Assembly: GCA_037176885.1 (NCBI GenBank)
Contig: JAWWNJ010000155.1
Location: 1-64,000, forward strand
DNA: 64,000 nt
Reading direction: 5' to 3'
Source of the DNA: Favolaschia claudopus
Taxonomy: Eukaryota > Basidiomycota > Agaricomycetes > Agaricales > Mycenaceae
Part shown: one piece after another, positions 54,401 to 63,520 of the stretch
Layout of the letters: every line of letters starts with the position of its first letter
How positions within the stretch are numbered: the first letter of the stretch is position 1
Program-made: the position numbers and the translations under genes
The notes under the pieces: model-generated
Databases searched by the model: none
What the model was told of the DNA's origin: nothing
Seen by the model: only the letters and a program-made list of their open reading frames with translations

Positions 54401-55606
54401 CGCACCAAACGGAGTCTGGAAGGTTGTGTAATCTCGAGATTCCGGGTCAATCAGCCGGTGGTTGTACCCGGAGTAAAGATCAAACGTGGACCCACAAGCC
54501 CTTCCCGCGAAATGTTCGGCCAGATCCGCGGCGCCGGGAGGCACCCCAGAGTGTGCAATGGTTACCGCGTTCAGCGGCTCCAGCGAATGCACTAATCGAA
54601 TGGACTTCTTATCACTCTTCAGAACTCCAAAGTACTTGGTGCGGTACGAGCCATTGGATGGTTCGTATATATTGGCATCGATACTCGCCCTAAGCACCTT
54701 GCAGACTTCTTCCAGCTGTCCCGGCGGGATGGGAACATTTCTCTCCACCCAAACCTTATGGTCTGGCTTCACCGGGAACTTTACTGGCGGGAAGAAATCC
54801 GTTCTGAAAGTTCCTCTTTCGCTGTCATCCCATGCTACCGTATTTTCGTGTATAGATAACATATGATGAACCAGCTTCATCTCTTCATCATTCAAGAATC
54901 CGTCGTTATGCAGTTCGTCTACGACCGCCTTCCTCTCCGCAGTGTATCTCCCAACGGGAACGAATTCTGGCGGGTGAGGGTCTAGCGGGACGAGGTTCTG
55001 CAATGGATCCCCGATGATATTCCTTTCTATCCTGAACTCGGGAGGGAGCGGCTCGAGGACCGGCTTTACTTTTAGCGCTACCGGTTTATACTTCTTCGAG
55101 AACACCTCCTTCACCTCGACTTCAGGCGGGTGATCCTCGGGAATGATTTCCTCCATCAAAGCGACTTTCGTCTCATTGTGTTCAAACCCGGGTACTACCC
55201 AATCGGCGTAGTCACAGCACTGACAGCGCTCCCCCGCTGAATGACGAGATTGCTCTTGCCTAACCGACTCGATATCGATGCCGGCAGTCATGAACACAGC
55301 GGCCGGATCCTTCAGTTTTTCTCTGACTTTGTCCGTTATGTTGGCTACGATAGCCACATAGGATTCGCCGACTTCTTTTCCTTCTGTCAGCTGCTCGTTG
55401 TATTCTTGGAATAACTGAGCAGCGGGTTCATCATCAATCTCTGGCATGGCAGCCGCCAGGTAGGCCATTTTCGTCTCGGCCATCGAAAATCCCTCTTCTC
55501 CAGACTTCATCAAAGCGCAAATTCTAGGAACATTATTCTCGTCCAGTTCTATCTGAACCGCTAATTCTCCTTGATGGTTAATCAACTCCTCGAATTCTGA
55601 AAATTT
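51497..55606 (-). CDS. Ty3/gypsy pol of element C (RT, RNase H, integrase)
   Basis: More than 1360 codons without a break. Order: about 200 residues of linker, RT (QGWTNSVPIFHEDV, active site YIDDVPV near residue 430), RNase H (AVDTSYLGVGVHVY, QPKRELFGL, VETDAQYL), H2C2 zinc module (HDSLAHRG, CELCQLRQ), integrase core (HVDVMV, VTDNAPAF, GKIENGHF), GPY/F module (RYLGPVIIIRRTKGG) and an acidic tail. RT, RNase H and integrase catalytic residues look intact, so this copy may have been active recently. It has no ATG at its 5' end: its frame lies -1 to the protease ORF and becomes open just upstream, so it is probably made by ribosomal frameshifting at 55606-55600. Confidence 0.92.
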   Translation of the reverse strand, partial: KFSEFEELINHQGELAVQIELDENNVPRICALMKSGEEGFSMAETKMAYLAAAMPEIDDEPAAQLFQEYNEQLTEGKEVGESYVAIVANITDKVREKLKDPAAVFMTAGIDIESVRQEQSRHSAGERCQCCDYADWVVPGFEHNETKVALMEEIIPEDHPPEVEVKEVFSKKYKPVALKVKPVLEPLPPEFRIERNIIGDPLQNLVPLDPHPPEFVPVGRYTAERKAVVDELHNDGFLNDEEMKLVHHMLSIHENTVAWDDSERGTFRTDFFPPVKFPVKPDHKVWVERNVPIPPGQLEEVCKVLRASIDANIYEPSNGSYRTKYFGVLKSDKKSIRLVHSLEPLNAVTIAHSGVPPGAADLAEHFAGRACGSTFDLYSGYNHRLIDPESRDYTTFQTPFGALRLVRLPQGWTNSVPIFHEDVTYILRDEIPAVTRPYIDDVPVAGGFTRYEKPDGTYETIPENPLIRVFVWLHLVDCNRVLTRLAYSGATVSGKKLQICRGTFKVVGHVCSYEGMRPDEDRIGVIERWGPLKDFHDVKAFLGTVGVMRMFIQDYTVKAEPIQKLTRKEVIFEWGPAQDACMKVVKKALRECPALRPIRYEWDTEVVLAVDTSYLGVGVHVYQRDPLDLNKRYYARFSSIPLNDRESRYSQPKRELFGLKRALDHMQYWLLGCRKLVVETDAQYLKGMLDHPGMGPNATINRWIEEILMFHFTLKHVPGKTFGPDGLSRRRIQPGDPEYDHPEDEFDNNEPPGLHPESSAWPPLKNFEDFKHDIDTRGGYMVAELAGDEAQSAADFENDAEQAWAYTRLSREYVFEVFSQSKGDDKPDGEPLIPDLELKYDPTKREPYPEDQRSVAAKLADERLLLMKEWRRNTLARPDGMNDKEYKAFLRFATGFFEDADGKLYHKSSTGSAHQLVVDKDHRMYMMRAAHDSLAHRGVFATKSLIEMRFWWPEMERDVTWYIKTCELCQLRQRTLLKIPPVVTHTPSLFQVVHVDVMVVGTPSNGFNKIVDARCSLSSYIEARPIKNENARTLALFLLEDVICRWGCPEELVTDNAPAFLAAVAYLESKYGIRNIRVSPYNSQANGKIENGHFSMRQSLWKATGGNPSKWYWFFPQMLWADRVTIRRGTGCSPYFMVTGAHPILPLDIEEATWLVHLPGRTLTTAELIGYRAQALAKHSTHVEQMRERVTDEKRANLRRYEIAHKHTIEDYHFEPGDLVLIRNTTVEKSLNTKMAARYLGPVIIIRRTKGGSYIVAEMDGSVFQSKIAQFRVVPFEQRRSIKLPADIHDLIDLSAETLEKMVQEEDGYSGDDFQFGNVRLTPSGAADEEPALQEALPEEEEEEEEPNTDEPLPFKRKTRSATKAAARK

Positions 55607-56748
55607 TGCTCCTCTTGGCTGCTCGGCTGCTCAGCCGGTGATGCGTCGTTCTGGACGCGCCGCACCTGTCGCCGCTGGCCTCTGGGGAAGGTAGGGACGA
55701 CCACCCGCTTCTGCGTGGAGGGGTCGGTCAAAGTCAGGAACTGGTTCCCGTCAGAGGTATTTTTGATACCGCTGGCGGTCAGGATTTCGAAGGGTCGCCC
55801 CAACAGCACCTTGTAGGCCGGGTTTCGTATGACATGCACTTGAAGGTACACCGTCATGTCACCGAACCTGAAGGGGACGTTCCTTGCCAGACCGACTGAC
55901 TTCTCGGTTTGCCCGTTGGCGCTCATCATGTGGATGCAGTTATCTGGGTCCCAGCTGACTCCTAGTTCGGTGGCTACCGACAGGGCCATGGACACGATCT
56001 GCGATCCACCGTCCAGAATACATTCAACTTCAGCGGCGCCGTGAATGAGCGGGAAGACCACTCTCAGGGTCGCTGATTCTCCGGCAGAAGCATTGTCGGA
56101 GATGGCGACGAAGACATCCCTTACCGGCTCTCCCTCCACTATCGACTGCCAATATTGGACTACTGGGTCGACGGTGATCAGGGCTCCCGCTGGCATAAGT
56201 CCGTCGGCCGCTGTCGCGACCTGAACTATTACCTCGTAAGGTAGGTCCTCTACGGTTACGCTGGAGGACTCGTCATCTTCGTCGGCCTCTCTCTCTGCGT
56301 GGCTAATCAACTGTTCTAGGGTTACTCGAACAGCGGGCGAGACCCTCTTCTTCGAGAGCAACGCCTTAGCCTGGCGCAGCAACTTCGGGCTGAGGGCGAA
56401 CAGTCTCCCCAGCGGGAGAGCTATTTCCAGGTTTCCGAAGATCTCCTTTATCAAGGATTCGACCTCCTCATCGTCCTGGTCCTCTACGGGCGCCTTCAAC
56501 TCGTAGTTCTTTTCGTTGGCCACTAACGGCGGATCTCCCGCCGGCCGAACTCTAGGTTCGTTGGGCCTTTTGGCTGGCTTGACCGGAGGAACGTTCCTAT
56601 ACGGAAGCTCCGGCGGCTGAGCGCCATTTTGTTCTTCTGTCTCCTCCCGCCCTTTCTCCTTGGTTTCAACGATCGCCGGCTGTGCTTCGACAGCGGGCTT
56701 TCGCAGCGTCCTCGGCTTGTAGGGCAACTTCGGCATCACAACTTCCAT
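55582..56748 (-). CDS. Aspartic protease ORF of element C
   Basis: 388 codons from ATG 56748. The same frame is also open upstream and overlaps the gag end in the -1 frame, so translation by frameshift rather than from this ATG is possible. The N-terminal half is Pro/Glu/Lys-rich. The retropepsin-like domain has VECILDGGSQIVSM, in which the catalytic triplet is D-G-G instead of the usual D-T/S-G, and a second-half LLGRPFEI block as in other retropepsins. A basic tail precedes the stop. The unusual triplet is flanked by well-conserved residues, so it is more likely a lineage feature than damage. Confidence 0.82.
   Translation of the reverse strand: MEVVMPKLPYKPRTLRKPAVEAQPAIVETKEKGREETEEQNGAQPPELPYRNVPPVKPAKRPNEPRVRPAGDPPLVANEKNYELKAPVEDQDDEEVESLIKEIFGNLEIALPLGRLFALSPKLLRQAKALLSKKRVSPAVRVTLEQLISHAEREADEDDESSSVTVEDLPYEVIVQVATAADGLMPAGALITVDPVVQYWQSIVEGEPVRDVFVAISDNASAGESATLRVVFPLIHGAAEVECILDGGSQIVSMALSVATELGVSWDPDNCIHMMSANGQTEKSVGLARNVPFRFGDMTVYLQVHVIRNPAYKVLLGRPFEILTASGIKNTSDGNQFLTLTDPSTQKRVVVPTFPRGQRRQVRRVQNDASPAEQPSSQEEQNFQNSRS
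55600..55606 (-). other. Candidate -1 frameshift site A AAT TTT between protease and pol
   Basis: On the minus strand the protease codons CAA AAT TTT contain the X XXY YYZ heptamer A_AAT_TTT. Slipping back one base gives the pol frame (AAA TTT TCA GAA). The protease stop follows at 55584-55582. Heptamer form, phase and direction all agree. No downstream pseudoknot was checked. Confidence 0.65.
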
Positions 56749-56834
56749 TTTCTTTCCTACAGGCGGGCGTACTTGTCTGTTCTCCGGGGGCTTATCCGCA
56801 CTGGGTTTCCCCTTTGCCCCCTTCCTCGAACTCT

Positions 56835-57690
56835 CTAAAAATGCTCTCCTTCGGCGCTGTTCCCCGTTCGGGAGGGACCAGCCCCGTTGGGAGGGCGAGA
56901 GTTCGCTGAGACAGCCGCCAGTAGAATCGCAACAGCGTTGGCGTCGAATTGCGGCGGGGGAGGTTGGCTTTGATGAGCCACAAGGGGTGGTTGAACACCC
57001 CCTGAACCATGCGACTGGAGTTGCGTCACTTGCCGCTGGAGGTTTACTTGCTCAGCTCGCAAGGAAACCAATTCTTCTTCTCTCGGGTCATAGTAGAATT
57101 CCTCGTTCTGGCTGAACGCGGCTTGCGCGGCCTCCAGCTCCTGCTCGTCCATGTCAAGAACGGAGAGCTGAGCGAAGACAGACTGGTAGTTTTGCGCAGC
57201 GGCCGTTGGTTGGACGGCCGGGCGGTACTCCTCTACCTGCTGCTTCTTGGACTTGTGCCCGTCTTTCGGGATAGGTATCCCATCGGGGAAACAGTCTCTG
57301 AACCCCACGACCTTCATCTTTCCACTCCCTATGTGGGCTTGCCGGATGAGACACTTATCTCTAAAATGCCCAAACTTGTCGCAATAAAGACACCCCTGAT
57401 CCGCCAGGTTCCCTTTGAATTGCATGGTAGGCATTCGCGGGTAAGACTGGGAGTCAGCGGCGCCTGGGACTCTGCCCGGTAGGGACTTATAGAGGGACTC
57501 TAACTCAGCCATCTTCTTCTTGGTCGCGGCGTCGATCTCTTTTAATTGGGAGGTCTGATTATCCAGCCGCTCCATCATAGTGACGACCGACACCTTAATC
57601 GTCTCAAGAAGGGCCTTGTTAGGGTCCTCTTCTTCTTTCTTAATCGCAACGTTCGGATTCGGGAGAATCGATCGCCCGCTCGACGCTCGT
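56835..57690 (-). pseudogene. Gag C-terminal part of element C, cut by element D
   Basis: Contains a coiled-coil-like Lys/Glu segment, a CCHC zinc knuckle CLYCDKFGHFRDKC (C-x2-C-x4-H-x4-C) and a Gln/Pro-rich tail ending EGEHF. The apparent ATG just upstream (57704) and its first four or five codons are LTR sequence of element D. The true gag N-terminus, with the capsid domain, is on the far side of element D, outside the window. Confidence 0.82.
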
Positions 57691-59480
57691 TGTAACGCTG
57701 ACACTTGAATATATCAACTGAAGTGCTAAATATAGCGCAGCAGAGAATCTACCACCAAAATATATATATAACACAATCAACCAACACACACAACACTACA
57801 ACACAAATATCTCCACAAGATACACTCAAATGTCTCTCGAAGAGTTCGTGGGGTTCGATCCGAAATCCAGATGTCACAGTGACGAGGATATAAGTCGACT
57901 TGCAAGTAAGAACCTTGCACAAAACACGCTCTCACACACCGTAGATGGAAGTGATTCCGTCCGCGGACCTTTCCTAAAAATAGGAACTATAAACAGTAGG
58001 ATACAAGATACCCAACGAAGTTGAATATCAGGGCGAGATTGAAACAATGACCACAGACAGTTTCCGCGGCAGAATGCACAATTCTTATAGCGCCAGTTAC
58101 GCTATAGACCTGAACCTCCAAATTCCAGGAACCTTTGACACTCCTTTATATAGCACAAGCCTTTCAGACGAGGACTAATCAGATCTCTTCCGGTTATGCG
58201 CCAGCAGTCCCAACGCAATGCTTCAGCAGATGGACAGTTCCACTCTTCCTCAGACTCAGGGAGATACTAGTTCACTCTCGAGCACACGTATCTTCACAAT
58301 GAGATAGGCAGTCCGCGGGCAGTAGAGGCAGGCAGTTCCTTACGCACTAAGGCCACGACAAAGCTACTCGAAAGCAAAGCCTCCGCGGGTGAACACTCTC
58401 GAAACGATGCTTAGATTCACACTTGAACTGAACTTCAACACAATTTCTATTAAGACAAACGAGTAGACAATATCTTTATATATGCCTCTACGTTGCTGCC
58501 TGAGTTCACCAACGCTGTCCAATAGACTGAGCGCGATGTCCTCCAGCTCAACGAGAAATACAGGTCCTTTTATACTAATGCCAAGAAATACATCACATAA
58601 ATAGTTCAGAGTAAGCAATGTCGATCCAATTGAGTAGAGAGGTGGTATATTGGTATTTGGGTGTCCCGGAGGACCTTCGGCAGCCTCTTGGCTTGTCGAT
58701 CCAACGGTAGAAAGTCAGCAGTTATGACTCCCACGGTTGAATCACTGTATTGCGGAAGCCCGCGGAACGCCATCATTGGTGATCCCGTCAATCCGTCACT
58801 GGCGGCAACCCTTCCGGTGGCGCCATCAACGCCTCTAATAACTCCTAAGACTATTCTTGGGACATTCCTATTCACTCGCAATATCACAGGCTCGTCTGTT
58901 GTCCAATTTATCAAGCCACCAAGTCATCCGCGCTGACTCCAATATAGAAATAGATTTCTAATGAAGTTGCCGCACTTGTCCGGCTTCAGCATCACATCAT
59001 CAACTCTTCTGTCAAAGACCTCATGTCTTGCCATAACTCTGCCTTCTGATCCTAGCACCGGCATCTCCTGTATGAGATCCCTTTCCACTGTTCCAGCTGT
59101 CTATTTATAGTCGGCAGCCCGCGGCATCTGTCCATTGACTGTTTAGCCGCCGCGGCGCCTTCCACATCCTTGTAGACCTTCGTCTAAGTCCGCAGTACAC
59201 TAGGTACTTGACCCTTCGTCACTCTTTCTGAGGGTTCTGTTTAGAACAGATCCATAGTACTGCAGTAGGTCATTAATATATAATGCCTTTCTCCTGTAAT
59301 GGGTTTTTACGGTCAACAGCTCGGAGCTCACTTTGACCCTCCTTAGTGTCACCGACAGAGGTACTGACTTCCTATTGATAGTCGAGTAAGACTATAGTCG
59401 TGGCGGGTAGTTGGGGTGTTTGGGGCCGCACTTGACTTAAAATAGCCAGATATAACGCGCAAAAATGGCCAGTCGTTACA
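57691..59480 (-). repeat. 3' LTR of element D (1790 bp)
   Basis: Plus-strand ends TGTAACGCTGACA and GTCGTTACA; the terminal inverted repeats fit TGTAACG...CGTTACA. The two TATA blocks (58143-58152 and about 58565-58585, reverse complement) and the GTTCGTGGGGT block near 57845 match LTR A. CCGCGG occurs about seven times. Confidence 0.87.
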
Positions 59481-60306
59481 TCTCCCCTTCACTAAATCTA
59501 GACCGTCCCCGGTCTATAGCCAGTACCAAGAAATAGTACATTATTTTGGCTTTTTTAAACTTAGTGGACCGCAAGGATGACAGCTCCCGCGGACGTCTAT
59601 TTTTAGACTAACTGCAAACTACTTCACTGTCCTCTTTTCCTCGAGCGACTTGTTTTTCGCCAAGTCCTCTTGCACTACTCGCTAAGACTTCTGCCTTTAA
59701 TTTTGACAGCTGCTTCCGCGGACGCCAATCATTACGGCATATGACGTCATTGACACTTTCTGTCTGAAATATTCGGACAGGGGTTTTTCACCTCTTTTCC
59801 TTATATTTTTCGACTCGGTCAAATTTTCGCCGTCCTGGACTTCGCCAACCCTAATCCTAAGTGCGTTTGCACTTCCGCTTTATCTAATCTGTACCTCCGA
59901 CTTATCATTCGCCGCGGCCGCCTCCGCCCTAGGTTTTCATCAAACCTTAATCTTGGCTTCTAATTACTGCGGCTGCGCGCCAGATTAACTTCCGTCTTCT
60001 GTTCTTCTTTCAAAGTGAGTCACTGATCATTTAATTCAGTCCTCTTGAAGGCGTGGCGACTTAGAGAAAATTTCTCTAAGTCCGCGCTGACTTATAGTTT
60101 GAGTGGGTGCGACTTTTAGCGCCCACTTCTTCCTTCCTTTCCACCACCACCACACTCAGTGTTGTCACACTGTGTGGTCCACTCCTTGGCTCCCTCTGGC
60201 CGTTCTCCGCGCTCATCGACGCCTACGTCGTTGATCAGCAAGACTACTTGGCTTCTCTTTGCGTTCCATCCCAACTTCTACACCCACTGGTGCTCGTCGC
60301 CGGCTG
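59481..60306 (+). promoter_or_regulatory. Polypurine tract, dyad and cargo gene 1 upstream region of element D
   Basis: Reversed tract TCTCCCCTTC at 59481-59490 and dyad TAGACCG-TCCC-CGGTCTA at 59499-59516, both as in element A. CTATTTTTAG near 59598, telo-box AACCCTAA at 59847-59854, and CCGCGG at about 59587, 59717 and 59913. No coding region. Confidence 0.68.
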
Positions 60307-60948
60307 ATGCCCGTCAAAAAGAAAGACTCCGCTGCCAGCTCAGAACCAACTCGTCGTTCCACCCGCACCACCGTCGTTGCCGCCGCCAAAACTCCGCGTA
60401 AAGCCAAAGCCACCTCCAAAGTGGGCCCTGGTCGCGATTCCGTCGTCCTCCCCAAAGACGTCGAGCCTGGCCTTCCTGAATCGGAAGAGTCTGCGTCTCC
60501 GTCTCCTGGGCCTTCCTCTGTCGTTAAAGGTCGCAAAATTCAGTCGCCACCCGCCGAGGAGCCCATCGTCGTCCCCAGCCGTCCTGCAGCGCCTCCGTTT
60601 TTCATTCCGCCGCCCCAGATTCCTTCCGACGACCCGTCTGCTTCATTGTGGGCCCCGTTCGATAACGGCCTCGCCCGCGACTTGGTTCCTCTTTTCGTGC
60701 AGAAACCACCGCCGCCCTCGGTTGAGCAAGTTCGCAGCGTGATAGCGCTTTCTCCTGTTCTGGTGAGCCTCTCTTTTCTCTAACTTTTCTGCCTTTTTAT
60801 TAACACCCCTTGGTTTTAGGCTCCTTATCGCGAGGCCCATCCCGACTTGCCTCTTAAAATCGATCGTATAGGAACCGATCGACATTATTCAGTCTTAAAA
60901 CTCTTCCGCAACTTGGCTTTTGCAACGCTCCAGCTCAAAATCGTCTAA
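60307..60948 (+). pseudogene. Cargo gene 1 of element D, truncated without its zinc cluster
   Basis: ATG at 60307 (MPVKKKDSAASS). Exon 1 to 60762 is homologous to exon 1 of element A gene 1 (PSASLWAPFDN against PQAAIWEPFDN, and a VEQVRSVIALSP end). The intron GTGAGC..TTTTAG is at the same place. Exon 2 keeps only a short start (APYREAHPDLP) and stops at TAA 60946-60948. The roughly 400 residues with the six-cysteine cluster found in A are absent, so an internal deletion is likely. Confidence 0.7.
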
Positions 60949-61042
60949 TTTTAGCAAACGAAATTTCCCTGTCTCTTTATGGGTAAATTTGCAAGTCCCG
61001 CGGTGGCGCAATACCCTCCCGCGGTTGTCTGTTGCTCTATAT

Positions 61043-61080
61043 TCTCCCCCTCACTAAAGAAAAAAGATGCGTCCTCGCAT
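61043..61080 (+). promoter_or_regulatory. Internal tract-plus-dyad before cargo gene 2 of element D
   Basis: TCTCCCCCTCACTAA at 61043-61057 and dyad ATGCG-TCCT-CGCAT at 61067-61080, as at 5833-5875 in element A. TATAAA near 61176 lies about 60 bp before the gene 2 ATG. Confidence 0.6.
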
Positions 61081-61237
61081 ATCCAATTCAGTTAGAGGTG
61101 CAACCAACAGCCTTGGCTCGTTTTTCACGATCGTAGCCGGTCATTAATAATTTAACCAAGCTCTCCTAGTCAAAACTATAAATTGACTTCTGCTCTCTGC
61201 TCATTTCTTCGTCGCCTACAGGCCTTCATCGCATGCC

Positions 61238-62935
61238 ATGGCACCACGCTCTGCGCTCATCGAAGCGTCCAACCTTATCCTTGAAGCTGAACGCGACTTT
61301 CAACGGGTCCTCGCCCTCAGAGACTCTCTCCCTGCGGCTGTCATTCACTCTACGCTCAGCACGTTCGCAGCCGCGGCGGTTCGTCCATATTTTTGCATGC
61401 CCAAACGCTTTCCGCGCTGACTCTGTCTATTTTTAGTCGGACTTCAAACTGTTCGCTCAGTCCCTTCAGCACCCCTCCAACGAGAAGGTCGTCACTGCTC
61501 TTACTGCCGCCTCCAACGCTATGAGGGACGAGTACAAGATCTCCAAGTTCAAGATCCCTACTTCCCAGCTTGGCGCTATCGACCGTATGCTCAACAACTA
61601 CCACAACGCCAAGAATAGCAAGCGCGACAAGGCCGCGGCAGCCATCAAGGGCCACCGTGCTAAGGCTCAAGTTCAACAGGTGCTTTCTCGTGCTCGTCGC
61701 ATGCCTCGCGGTCCTGAACTGTCCTCTCTAATGCAGGGTAAGTCTGTTGAAGTCATCGACGACTCCGGGGACGACGACTCCGCGGAGGAAGCTTCCGTCG
61801 CTGATCAGGTATTCCTCAGACGTTACGAAGATTATTCGTGGTATTAACGAACTCCAGATGGATCTCGACAAGGACGAAGGTAGAATCAACCCTCTCTATA
61901 TCGCTGCCATGGGAGCCAACTATCGCGCAGGAGGCTCGTCTTTGCCCCCTGGTCTCTCCTTCCAGAAGAATAGTGCGCCCAAGGGCAAGAACGACACTGT
62001 GCGTCTATTTTTATCCCTCTGCACTTTCCTCTTCATTCACCCAGATTTCCGTTTGTTCGTCTTGCTCTTCTCACCAGCACGGCCAGGACAACTGCCCTGT
62101 CAAGCCCAAGGACGGTATCCCTGCCGGTAAGGCTCCTCAAGACGACGGCAAATCCGTGCGCATCATTGACGATCCCGTTCCAGAGGACATGTTCAAAAAT
62201 GTTCGTAAAGTTCCTGTGCGTTCGCCTTTTCACTTCGTTCTATTTTTATAACATCGTTTTTATTAGGGCAAAGGCCCCAAGGCGAAGAACTCCGACACAT
62301 CTTCCACTTGTCCTGACGAGGACGAGAAGGTACGTAACCCATATCCCACGGTTGAATTCTCGCTTAACGTTCATCAATTGTTGTAGATGGCGCCCGCGGG
62401 ACCACTTATGGTGCGTGAAATATTCGTCAACTCTGCTTCTCTGCTTAATTCTCGCTCATAGCCTGCTTTGTCGTTGAACCCTGTGTCCAACCGCAGCAAC
62501 AAGCGTGCCCGTACCGAACCGGATGACGTCGACCTCGACTACGAGCCCAAAGTCCCTGGTACGAGTTCATCTTCTCCTTGATCTAATTTCGTCTAATTTT
62601 TATTTTAGACTCCATGGACAAGGACCTCATCGCCATCATGCATTCGGACGATGTCAACAAGACCTGGAAGGTTTCTCAGAACCAACTCAAGCACTTGGAC
62701 GCGCAAGGTTTCAAGGCTCGCGAGCGCTACCTCCGCCGCAACATGGCCGCCGCTTCCTTCAAGTATCGCTACTGGCTTCGCGCCTACGAGGAGATGGATG
62801 ACCAGCTCGAGCAGCTCATGAAGATCCATCATGCCGACAACGAGGATCCCATTATGCGCCCCGCTAGTTCCGCGGTATGTCTCTGCGTTTATTTTTATAG
62901 CTCTCCAGTTAAACCTTTCCGCCTTCTAGACTTGA
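61238..62935 (+). CDS. Cargo gene 2 of element D: multi-exon helical protein with CxxC motif
   Basis: ATG at 61238 (MAPRSALIEASNL). About nine exons; the last adds one codon before TGA 62933-62935. Shared with element A gene 2: an LQHP..NNYHNAK segment, acidic DDDSAEEASVADQ, DLDKDEG with GANYRAGG, C-x2-C-x9-C (CSSC..NC) with PVKPKD, DDPVPEDMF, SNKRARTEP (nuclear localisation candidate) and FKYRYWLRAYEEMDDQLEQL. Several introns contain CTATTTTTA. Exon positions match A, which supports both models. No known family; function unknown. Confidence 0.72.
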
Positions 62936-63520
62936 TGGTCCTTCCGCGGCCTATATACCTATGTGCCTTCGCTCTTTAGACACATAAACCGTCAACTCTC
63001 AGTGTTCCCTATCGTATCGTCGTGCGTTCAACCGCACATATTTGCTGTTCAACCAGCAACTGTCCAAATCCCCGGGTGTCTCGTATATACTTAGCAGTGC
63101 TTGCAATACAATTGTTTTGTCAAGCCAACTTCGTCCGATTTCCCGCAGTCTCTTGGACATCTCAGGAGTGGTAAGACTCTTTTTCCGCGCTCAGAATTCC
63201 AAAAATAGAACTCCAATCGTCCAGTTCTACTTCAACTTCTCAAGTACTTCAAGCCGCCGCGGAAGCCTTTTTGTGAACGACTCCATTGCCGTGACCGCCT
63301 ACATGCTCCTTGAAGCCCTTATTCCACTGGATATTGTGCGCCTCTAAGTCTTGGCAAGCCTAGACTTCAAGTCTCACTCCTTTACTTTCCTCCGTCCCGC
63401 TTATGATCAATACAAAATCTGATTCAAATAATCACAGGCAAGACATCTCCTCAGCAGTGTTTACTATTTAAACAGTGCCTCACAGGAACGTCTTCTCCCA
63501 TAATATTCTTTTCTCTTTGC
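62936..63520. other. Intergenic region between cargo genes 2 and 3 of element D
   Basis: No gene. About 63040-63140 matches 3770-3885 of element A in reverse complement. A perfect short palindrome AGACTT-C-AAGTCT lies near 63361, and TATTTAAA near 63463 precedes gene 3. Confidence 0.55.

Larger units (their letters stand above)
40327..57690 (-). mobile_element. Element C: giant Ty3/gypsy element with five antisense cargo genes
   Basis: Reads on the minus strand: gag fragment (56835-57690), protease, pol (to 51497), then cargo genes on the plus strand (51273 back to 42829), purine tract and 3' LTR (40327-42137). The 5' end lies beyond element D, which is inserted in gag at 57690/57691. At least 17.4 kb are present. 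AGCGGG/CCCGCT occurs about 69 times by my count, roughly one per 250 bp. The LTR flank AACGT at 40322-40326 is in the KDZ gene. Confidence 0.88.
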
